Shown here one piece after another: positions 5,577 to 11,048 of a stretch of 11,048 bases of DNA. The position numbers were made by a program, and so were the translations under genes. Numbering within the stretch: position 1 is the first letter of the stretch; the number at the start of each line of letters is the position of its first letter. Source of the DNA: an uncultured Devosia sp. (GTDB lineage Bacteria; Pseudomonadota; Alphaproteobacteria; Rhizobiales; Devosiaceae); the NCBI GenBank assembly GCA_946481445.1, contig CAMLOA010000028.1, forward strand, positions 1 through 11,048, written 5' to 3'. The notes beneath the pieces are model-generated. The model was not told the origin of the DNA. It saw nothing but the letters and a program-made list of their open reading frames with translations, and made no database searches.

Positions 5577-8198
5577 CTAGCCGAGGCCCAGGCGGCGCTG
5601 CCACCAGCCGACCTTCTTCTTTTCCGGTTCGGGCGCGGGTTCGCCGCTGTCGGCCTTGGGCGCGCTGGACGAAACCACGATGCCTTCGGGCGGCAGTTCC
5701 TTCTTCACCCGGCGCGACTTGGGCTTTTCCTCGACAGCCGGAGCCGGACTAGCCTCAGCGGCGGGTTCCACCACGCTGGCCTCCGGTGCGGCCTCGGCGG
5801 CTTCCACCTTCTTGCGGGTGCGCGGCTTGCGCTTGGGCTTCTCCTCGGCCGCAGGTTCTGCAGGCGCAGCATCGACAGGCTCGGTCTCGGCGGGGGCCGA
5901 TTCGGCGGTCTCGGTCACCTTCTTGCGACGGGTGCGCTTGGGCTTTTCGGCGGGAGCCTCGGTGACAGCCTCCACCGGCTCGGGCGCAGCGGCAATTGCC
6001 TCCTGGGCCAGGAGCTCGTCCGCGACGGCCTCGACATCGGCCGGAGTCAGGTCCTCCGTGCCGGCGGGCGAGGGGGCCTTGTCGCCATCCTCGAACTCGC
6101 GGCGGTTGCGACGGCCACCCCGGCGGCCGCGGCGGCGGCGCTTGCGCGGTTCGCCATCACCGGCCTCGGACGACGGCCGTGCGGAGTTCTCATCCTCGTC
6201 AGCGGCTTCCGACTCGTCATCGGCTGCACCGGCCTCGCCCTCGGCGCCGGGCGCCTGGGCCTGGCGCTGCTGCGGGCGATCCTCGCCCCGGTCGGCGCCA
6301 CCGCGACGACGACGACGGCGCCGGCGGCGGCCGCCTTCGGCTTCGCCGCCTTCGGAGGACGACGCGGTGCGCTCCTCGACCTCTTCGTCCTCGGCCTCCT
6401 CGACGATCTCATCGTCACTGTCCTCGATGACGGCGCTGTCGACGCGGACATGCTCGGCAGCGCGCTGCTCGGCATAGGCCATGACGCGGGCTTCGCCCTT
6501 CTCGATGGCGAACTGGTGTCCGGTCATCTTGCCATCGGCCGTGATGGTGATGGAGAGCTGGTTGCGGATTTCGAGCGCGGTCAGGGTTTCGCGCTTGAAG
6601 TTGAGGATGTAGAGCGCGACCTCGACCGGCACGCGCACGTTGATCGACTGACCCTGACGGCGCAGCACGTGATCCTCGATATGGCGCATGATCATCAGCG
6701 CCAGGGATTCGGTGGAGCGCACCAGGCCCGTGCCTTCGCAGATGGGGCACTTGTGCGTGGAGCTTTCCACCACGCCGAAGCGGATGCGCTGGCGGCTCAT
6801 TTCCATGAGGCCGAAATGGGAGATGCGGCCCACCTGGATGCGGGCGCGGTCGTCCTTGAGGCAATCCTTGAGCTTGCGCTCGACGGCCCGGTTGGAGCGG
6901 TTCTCCATCATGTCGATGAAGTCGATGACGATGAGGCCGGCCAGGTCGCGCAGGCGCAGCTGGCGGGCCACTTCCTCGGCCGCCTCCAGATTGGTCTGGA
7001 GGGCGGTGTCCTCGATATTGTGCTCCTTGGTGGAACGGCCCGAATTGACGTCGATGGAAACCAGCGCTTCGGTCGGGTTGATGACGATATAGCCGCCCGA
7101 GGGCAGGGTCACCGTGGGCGAGAACATCTGATCGAGCTGGGACTCGATGTTGTACTTGCTGAAGAGCGGCTGGTCCTCGCCATAGGGCTTCACGTTCTTG
7201 GCGTGGGACGGCATGATCATCTTCATGAAGTCCTTGGCCTCGCGATAGGCGTTGTCGCCCGCGACCAGCACTTCGTCGATGTCCTTATTGTATAGGTCGC
7301 GAATGGTGCGCTTGATCAGCGAACCTTCCTCATAGACCAGGCACGGCGCCTGGCTCTTGAGCGTCAGCGAGCGCACGCTTTCCCACAGGCGCATCAGGTA
7401 TTCGAAGTCGCGCTTGACCTCGGCCTTGGTGCGGCTGGCGCCGGCGGTGCGCAGGATGACGCCCATGCCCTGGGGGACTTCCAGGTCCGAGGTGATTTCC
7501 TTGAGCCGCTTGCGATCGGCGGCATTGGTGATCTTGCGGGAGATGCCGCCGCCGCGGGCGGTGTTGGGCATCAGCACGGAGTAGCGGCCGGCCAGCGACA
7601 GGTAGGTGGTCAGTGCCGCGCCCTTGTTGCCGCGCTCTTCCTTGACCACCTGCACCAGCATGACCTGGCGGCGCTTGATCACTTCCTGGATCTTGTAGTT
7701 GCGGCGGTTCGGGCTGGGGCGGCGGCGCTCCGGCACTTCCTCGAGCGCATCGGCGCCACCGATCGATTCCACCGGTTCGGCATTGGCCGGGGCCTGCTCG
7801 ATATGGCTGGCTTCCTCGGTTTCCTGCGGGTCGGCCTCGGCATCGGGCTCCGTCACGCCTTCGGGCAGCGAGATGTTCTCGTCGGCTGCCTCTTCGGCGT
7901 GTTCGTCCTCATGCTCCTCCTCGCGCAGCAGGGCTTCGCGGTCGGCAACGGGGATCTGATAATAGTCGGGGTGGATTTCGCTGAAGGCGAGGAAGCCGTG
8001 GCGATTGCCGCCATATTCCACGAACGCGGCCTGCAGCGAGGGCTCAACGCGCGTTACCTTGGCGAGGTAGATATTGCCCCGCAACTGGCGGCGGGTCGCC
8101 GATTCAAAGTCGAATTCCTCGAGCCTGTTACCTGCAGTGACGACGATCCGTGTTTCTTCCGGGTGGATGGCATCCACCAGCATTCTCTTGGTAGCCAT
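5577..8198 (-). CDS. rne: Ribonuclease E, degradosome scaffold
   Basis: RNase E is the main endonuclease of mRNA decay and of rRNA/tRNA processing, cutting A/U-rich single-stranded RNA. The 873-residue product starts MATKRMLVDAIHPEETRIVV at the ATG at 8198, with GGAG six bases upstream; the open frame to 8327 adds no family-like sequence. The S1 domain begins at about 41, is interrupted by an acidic insertion (about 93-160), and resumes at VMLVQVVKEERGNKGAAL. The catalytic metal-binding aspartates are D383 (SIDVNSG) and D426 (VIDFIDM), matching E. coli D303 and D346. The zinc-link cysteines are C484 and C487 (CPICEGTG). After about residue 590 the protein is disordered and charged: nine arginines at 624-632, a second Arg block at 685-700, and three basic Lys/Arg modules near 751-761, 787-797 and 825-833. 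The tail GWWQRRLGLG resembles the Caulobacter C-terminal GWW motif known to bind PNPase. The gene ends at a hairpin terminator and is divergent from amiC. Confidence 0.97.
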   Translation of the reverse strand: MATKRMLVDAIHPEETRIVVTAGNRLEEFDFESATRRQLRGNIYLAKVTRVEPSLQAAFVEYGGNRHGFLAFSEIHPDYYQIPVADREALLREEEHEDEHAEEAADENISLPEGVTEPDAEADPQETEEASHIEQAPANAEPVESIGGADALEEVPERRRPSPNRRNYKIQEVIKRRQVMLVQVVKEERGNKGAALTTYLSLAGRYSVLMPNTARGGGISRKITNAADRKRLKEITSDLEVPQGMGVILRTAGASRTKAEVKRDFEYLMRLWESVRSLTLKSQAPCLVYEEGSLIKRTIRDLYNKDIDEVLVAGDNAYREAKDFMKMIMPSHAKNVKPYGEDQPLFSKYNIESQLDQMFSPTVTLPSGGYIVINPTEALVSIDVNSGRSTKEHNIEDTALQTNLEAAEEVARQLRLRDLAGLIVIDFIDMMENRSNRAVERKLKDCLKDDRARIQVGRISHFGLMEMSRQRIRFGVVESSTHKCPICEGTGLVRSTESLALMIMRHIEDHVLRRQGQSINVRVPVEVALYILNFKRETLTALEIRNQLSITITADGKMTGHQFAIEKGEARVMAYAEQRAAEHVRVDSAVIEDSDDEIVEEAEDEEVEERTASSSEGGEAEGGRRRRRRRRRGGADRGEDRPQQRQAQAPGAEGEAGAADDESEAADEDENSARPSSEAGDGEPRKRRRRGRRGGRRNRREFEDGDKAPSPAGTEDLTPADVEAVADELLAQEAIAAAPEPVEAVTEAPAEKPKRTRRKKVTETAESAPAETEPVDAAPAEPAAEEKPKRKPRTRKKVEAAEAAPEASVVEPAAEASPAPAVEEKPKSRRVKKELPPEGIVVSSSAPKADSGEPAPEPEKKKVGWWQRRLGLG

Positions 8199-8208
8199 AA
8201 TGAACTCC

Positions 8209-8222
8209 GCGCGCTCGCGCGC
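8209..8222 (-). promoter_or_regulatory. Hairpin directly next to the rne ribosome-binding site
   Basis: GCGCGCTCGCGCGC is an exact palindrome around TC. As RNA from the minus strand it can fold as a 5-bp GC stem with tetraloop CGAG, and the GGAG ribosome-binding site follows the stem at once. A second stem (8235-8248, loop CTTT in the mRNA) lies just upstream. RNase E of E. coli controls its own mRNA through leader structure; a similar role here is inference, since no enterobacterial leader sequence is visible. Confidence 0.4.
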
Positions 8223-8623
8223 CGACAAGAGGCCGCCGGAAAGCCGGCATCCTTCTGGTGGCGCTGTGCGAGGCGAATGGTTTTGAGTGGGGGGCGCGCA
8301 GAAGCTCTGCCTTGAGCGCGCCGGCATAAATGGTCATGGCCGGAAGATGCGAGGCAGCAAAACGGCAATCGTCAATGTCGATCGCGTCACGTTCTGTCAG
8401 CCTGCGGGCCATCTGACCTCTTCCTAGTGGGCCGCCTGCCAAAAGTGCCGGCGACCGTCCGGTCCGGGGACCGAAATTCGTTTCCGAGGCGCAGGATTTG
8501 CCGCTTCTGAACCGGGAATGGAGGCTCTCTTCGTCTCTGTTCCCGGCCACTTCCCGAGCCAATGTCGTTGGCTTCAGCGCAACGCGAACTGGCTCTGTCG
8601 GGAAGCTTGCGCCTCTCCTTAAG

Positions 8624-8652
8624 CGTGTAGGGATGTTGCGTCCGATTGGCAA
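8624..8652 (-). promoter_or_regulatory. Possible rne promoter
   Basis: On the minus strand TTGCCA (8652-8647) and TACACG (8629-8624) are 17 bases apart. The -35 matches TTGACA at five of six positions, but the -10 is weak at three of six. It would give an rne leader of roughly 420 bases, in line with the inverted repeats in this stretch. This is a tentative call by eye. Confidence 0.25.
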
Positions 8653-8699
8653 CAGGAAAGTCGAAAAGCGCCATTCCCCGGGATTTGAGCGGCGCGTTC

Positions 8700-8728
8700 T
8701 TGGCCATACCGGCAAATCATCGCATAAG
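8700..8728 (+). promoter_or_regulatory. Possible amiC promoter
   Basis: TTGGCC (8700-8705) and CATAAG (8723-8728) are 17 bases apart, each matching the housekeeping sigma consensus at four of six positions. Transcription would start about 65 bases before amiC. Tentative. Confidence 0.28.
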
Positions 8729-8799
8729 GACCGGGCGCCGCAGAATCGCCCCAGAGGCGTGAAAGACGCGTCAAAACGCATATTGGGGCCGGTTCACGC

Positions 8800-10050
8800 T
8801 TGTTCAGTTCACTGCTTCGCTGGTTGTTGCCGATCCTGGTCGGGCTCTGGCTGACGCCGCTTGGCGGCGCAATGGCGCAGGACGCCACCGAGGCAGCCGC
8901 CACACCGGCGCCCGTCGCGCTTCCCAATGTCATCGACGTGCGCGTCACCGCAACGCCGGAGCGGGCGCGGCTGGTCGTGGACCTGGCGGGACGGACGGAA
9001 TTCGCCCTCGTGTCGCTGGGGGACCCCAAGCGCCTTGCCATCGACGTGCGCGCGGCAACCTTCTCGGTGCCGCAGCCGGCCGGGACGCCCGCCGGTGAAG
9101 GGCTGATTGCCGAATATGCCGTGGAGCAGGCTGCGCCCGACCGGGTGCGGACCACGCTGGTGCTGGCCGCCTCGGCCCAGGTCCAGCAGGCCTATGTGCT
9201 CGATCCGTTCGAGGACCAGCCGGCGCGCCTGGTCGTGGACATCATTGCTGCCACCGACGAGGAATTCGCGGCCAATGTGGCGCGGGACCTGGCGGCGTCG
9301 GCCGCCATGCCCGAGGCCGCCGTCTCGACGCCGGCCGGCGGGTCCGAACTGCCCATCGCGACGCGGCCCCTGGTGGTCATCGATCCGGGCCATGGCGGCA
9401 TCGACAGCGGCGCCGAGACCCGGAGCGGTATCAAGGAAAAGGACATCGTCCTCGCCTTTGCCCTGCGGTTGCAGGAACTGCTCGTGGAATCGGGGCGCTT
9501 CGACGTGGCCCTGACGCGGGAGGACGATACTTTCCTGCGGCTCGAGGAGCGGGTGGCCCTGGCCCGCACCAACAAGGCGGACCTCTTCATCTCGATCCAC
9601 GCCGACAGCTTCCAGGAGCCGGAAATCCGCGGGGCCAGCGTCTATACCCGCGACGAGAACGCCACGGACGTGCTCGACAAGGTGCTGGCCGACAACGAGA
9701 ACAAGACCGACGTCATCGCCGGCTTCGCCATGCCGCAGATGGCACCGGAAGTGGTGGACATTCTGCTCGACCTGATGCGGCGGGAAATGCGCCACCAATC
9801 GTTCCTCGCGGCGCAGGCGATCGTGCACCAGCTCGAGCCCAGCGTGCAGCTTCGCCGCTTCCCGGTCCGCCAGGCCGACTTCCTGGTGCTGCAGGCGCCC
9901 GACGTACCCTCGGTGCTGGTCGAACTTGGCTTCCTCAGCAATGCCGAGGACATGGCCAACCTCATGCGCGGGGAGTGGCAGGACCGCACGGCCGATGCGC
10001 TGGCGCGCGGTATCTCGACCTATTTCGACAGCCTCGAGGCCGAGGAGTGA
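8800..10050 (+). CDS. amiC: N-acetylmuramoyl-L-alanine amidase, periplasmic
   Basis: This enzyme cuts the bond between N-acetylmuramic acid and L-alanine in peptidoglycan, mainly to split daughter-cell walls at division. The 416-residue product has a signal peptide (hydrophobic about 5-20, likely cleavage after AMA at about residue 26), an AMIN domain (about 44-150) of the type that targets amidases to septal wall or partners, and an Amidase_3 catalytic domain (about 190-412). The zinc ligands are H198 (DPGHGG), E213 (GIKEKD) and H267 (SIHAD); the catalytic Glu is E375 (LVELGFLSN). An insertion-like helical segment (about 285-335) matches the regulatory helix region of AmiC/AmiB-type enzymes. 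The start is TTG at 8800: no ATG in this frame precedes the signal peptide, and GGGG lies 11 bases upstream. The gene is followed after 139 bp by mrcA. AmiA, AmiB and AmiC cannot be told apart by eye, but the AMIN domain favours AmiC/AmiB. Confidence 0.94.
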   Translation: MFSSLLRWLLPILVGLWLTPLGGAMAQDATEAAATPAPVALPNVIDVRVTATPERARLVVDLAGRTEFALVSLGDPKRLAIDVRAATFSVPQPAGTPAGEGLIAEYAVEQAAPDRVRTTLVLAASAQVQQAYVLDPFEDQPARLVVDIIAATDEEFAANVARDLAASAAMPEAAVSTPAGGSELPIATRPLVVIDPGHGGIDSGAETRSGIKEKDIVLAFALRLQELLVESGRFDVALTREDDTFLRLEERVALARTNKADLFISIHADSFQEPEIRGASVYTRDENATDVLDKVLADNENKTDVIAGFAMPQMAPEVVDILLDLMRREMRHQSFLAAQAIVHQLEPSVQLRRFPVRQADFLVLQAPDVPSVLVELGFLSNAEDMANLMRGEWQDRTADALARGISTYFDSLEAEE

Positions 10051-10070
10051 GGACCGAACCGACGCAAGCG

Positions 10071-10087
10071 GCGCGAACCCATCGCGC
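10071..10087 (+). terminator. Weak hairpin after amiC
   Basis: GCGCGA (10071-10076) and TCGCGC (10082-10087) form an exact 6-bp stem with loop ACCCA, 20 bases after the amiC stop. Only TT follows, so it is at best a partial terminator or an mRNA 3'-end stabiliser. Confidence 0.3.
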
Positions 10088-10104
10088 TTCCCGCGCGCTC
10101 GTGA

Positions 10105-10133
10105 TCAACATCGCCCGCGCACTCTGCTATGAT
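10105..10133 (+). promoter_or_regulatory. Likely mrcA promoter
   Basis: TCAACA (10105-10110) and TATGAT (10128-10133) are 17 bases apart. The -10 matches TATAAT at five of six positions and the -35 matches TTGACA at four of six. It lies between the amiC hairpin and mrcA and would give a leader of about 50 bases. This suggests that mrcA has its own promoter even if some transcripts read through from amiC. Confidence 0.45.
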
Positions 10134-10189
10134 TCCGGTTCCGTTTGTCCCGGCCGCACCCGACTGCGCCGGCTGGAGAGATTGACTTA

Positions 10190-11048
10190 ATGCTGCGCTT
10201 GCTTGGCTGGTTGTTCGGCTTCGGGATGTTCGTCGCCCTCGCGGGCGTCGTCGTCGCCGGCGTCTACCTGACCACCGTTTCGGCGCAGCTGCCCGACTAT
10301 ACGGTGCTCAAGGATTACCAGCCGCCGGTGACGACCCGCGTGCATGCTGCGGATGGTACGCTGCTGGCCGAGTTCGCCCGTGAACGCCGGCTGTTCCAGC
10401 CTATCGAGACCGTGCCGCCGCTGCTGGTGAACGCGTTCCTGTCCGCAGAGGACAAGGATTTCTACTCCCATGGCGGTATCGCCATCGACGGCGTGTTCCG
10501 TGCGGTGCGCGACAATCTGCTGGCGCGGATGGACGGCGACAACTCCATCCAGGGCGGTGGTTCGTCCATCACCCAGCAGGTGGCCAAGAACTTCCTTCTG
10601 AGCTCGGAGCAGACCTGGGACCGCAAGATCCAGGAAGCGCTGCTGGCGATCCGCATCGAATCGACCTTTTCCAAGGACCGCATCCTCGAGCTCTATCTCA
10701 ACGAGATATTCCTCGGGCTGAACTCCTATGGCATCGCCGCGGCGGCGCTCAACTATTTCGACAAGGCGCTCTACCAGCTCACCCTGAGCGAAGCTGCCTA
10801 TATCGCGGCCCTGCCCAAGGGGCCGAACAACTATCACCCGTTCCGCCGCACCGAGGCCGCCATCGAGCGCCGCAACTGGGTGATCGACCGCATGGTCGAG
10901 AATGGCTACGTCACCTACGAGGAAGGCGAAGCGGCCAAGGCCGAGCCGCTCAACGTGATTCCGCGCGCCGGAGGCAGCCAGCTCTATTCGGCCGAGTATT
11001 TCACCGAGGAAGTGCGCCGCGAACTGGCCAAGCTCTATGGCGAGGACC
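10190..11048 (+). CDS. mrcA: Penicillin-binding protein 1A, class A (3' end beyond window)
   Basis: PBP1A polymerises lipid II into glycan strands and cross-links them at the outer face of the inner membrane. The window holds 286 complete codons of a protein usually of 700-850 residues: the N-terminal cytoplasmic tip and membrane helix (about 7-29), then the GT51 transglycosylase domain. Its signatures are SAEDKDFYSHGGI (85-97) with catalytic E87, GGSSITQQVAKNFLL (123-137), RKIQEALLAIRIE (145-157), and ELYLNEIFLG (167-176) with E172. The segment from about 208 (ALPKGPNNYHPF) closes this domain. The transpeptidase domain, with its Ser active site, lies beyond the window. The ATG at 10190 is preceded by GGAGAG with nine bases between. 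amiC-mrcA is a common alphaproteobacterial pair, often followed by prfB. Confidence 0.95.
   Translation, partial: MLRLLGWLFGFGMFVALAGVVVAGVYLTTVSAQLPDYTVLKDYQPPVTTRVHAADGTLLAEFARERRLFQPIETVPPLLVNAFLSAEDKDFYSHGGIAIDGVFRAVRDNLLARMDGDNSIQGGGSSITQQVAKNFLLSSEQTWDRKIQEALLAIRIESTFSKDRILELYLNEIFLGLNSYGIAAAALNYFDKALYQLTLSEAAYIAALPKGPNNYHPFRRTEAAIERRNWVIDRMVENGYVTYEEGEAAKAEPLNVIPRAGGSQLYSAEYFTEEVRRELAKLYGED

Larger units (their letters stand above)
8199..8799. other. Long divergent intergenic region with rne leader and amiC promoter region
   Basis: This 601-bp gap between divergent rne and amiC holds no reading frame I can support as a gene. Short frames on the minus strand have Arg/Pro-rich, composition-driven translations. 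It is rich in exact inverted repeats: 8209-8222, GCCGG/CCGGC at 8235-8239 and 8244-8248, CCGGC/GCCGG at 8321-8325 and 8339-8343, CGGTCC/GGACCG at 8460-8473, CCGGGAA/TTCCCGG at 8512-8518 and 8540-8546, and AGCCAA/TTGGCT at 8557-8562 and 8568-8573. The simplest reading is a long structured rne 5' leader plus a short amiC promoter region at the right. A small RNA on either strand cannot be excluded. Confidence 0.5.

Noticed and set aside
6286..6342. Low-complexity CGx repeat as a microsatellite
   Set aside because: It encodes the arginine-rich RNA-binding stretch of RNase E (nine Arg codons in a row) with mixed synonymous codons, so it is coding, not an expanded DNA repeat.
5541..7295. Long plus-strand open frame (584 codons) opposite rne
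   Set aside because: It lies antisense to a clear RNase E gene, begins at a TTG overlapping the neighbouring stop, has composition-driven Gly/Leu/Asp-rich sequence and no family signature. Such shadows are expected in high-GC DNA.
8199..8327. N-terminal extension of rne to 8327
   Set aside because: The added residues do not resemble RNase E, while the ATG at 8198 has a good ribosome-binding site and the standard MATKRMLVDA start.
8387..8707. Small minus-strand frame upstream of rne as a possible leader peptide or gene
   Set aside because: Its translation is Arg/Pro/Ser-rich without domain features, and other frames overlap it equally. There is no clear ribosome-binding site.
8809..9828. Minus-strand open frame of 339 codons opposite amiC
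   Set aside because: amiC on the plus strand has all zinc ligands and a signal peptide. The antisense frame has no recognisable domain.
1..11048. CRISPR array, tRNA, rRNA, phage or defence genes
   Set aside because: I saw no regularly spaced direct repeats, no tRNA-like cloverleaf, no rRNA sequence and no mobile or defence gene. Nearly all of the window is accounted for by housekeeping genes.

Overview
The window reads as ordinary chromosome of a high-GC alphaproteobacterium, most likely a member of the Hyphomicrobiales (Rhizobiales). The evidence is the strong G/C preference at third codon positions, an RNase E with an acidic insertion in its S1 domain and a GWW-type C-terminus, and a gene neighbourhood (dsbA-like/aroQ/accB/accC beside rne/amiC/mrcA) that I recall as typical of that order. 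A Devosia-like genus would fit, but the sequence alone does not prove it.

Left block, minus strand (1-3069): a thiol-disulfide oxidoreductase of the DsbA family is followed by aroQ (type II 3-dehydroquinase), accB (biotin carboxyl carrier protein) and accC (biotin carboxylase, running off the left edge). aroQ, accB and accC are close together and look like one transcript. It joins a shikimate-pathway step to the biotin half-reaction of acetyl-CoA carboxylase, the first step of fatty acid synthesis.

Middle block, plus strand (3226-5544): a PLP-dependent class I/II aminotransferase overlaps a RimJ/RimL-type GNAT acetyltransferase by an ATGA junction. After a 97-bp gap comes a 192-residue protein that I read as a degenerate response-regulator receiver domain with a C-terminal YLGPDRRR tail. 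It appears to lack the phospho-acceptor Asp and the conserved Thr/Ser and Lys, and it is the least familiar gene here.

Right block (5577-11048): rne (RNase E) is on the minus strand and converges on the receiver-like gene at a GC-rich hairpin terminator. A 601-bp gap rich in inverted repeats separates rne from the divergent plus-strand pair amiC (periplasmic N-acetylmuramoyl-L-alanine amidase) and mrcA (class A penicillin-binding protein 1A, cut by the right edge). These two act on peptidoglycan, one cleaving the stem peptide from the glycan and the other polymerising and cross-linking it.

I see no mobile element, phage gene, CRISPR array, tRNA or rRNA. Most of the window is housekeeping. 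The parts worth a second look are the pseudo-receiver protein, the structured rne leader, and a few residue-level oddities in AccC and the DsbA-like protein.
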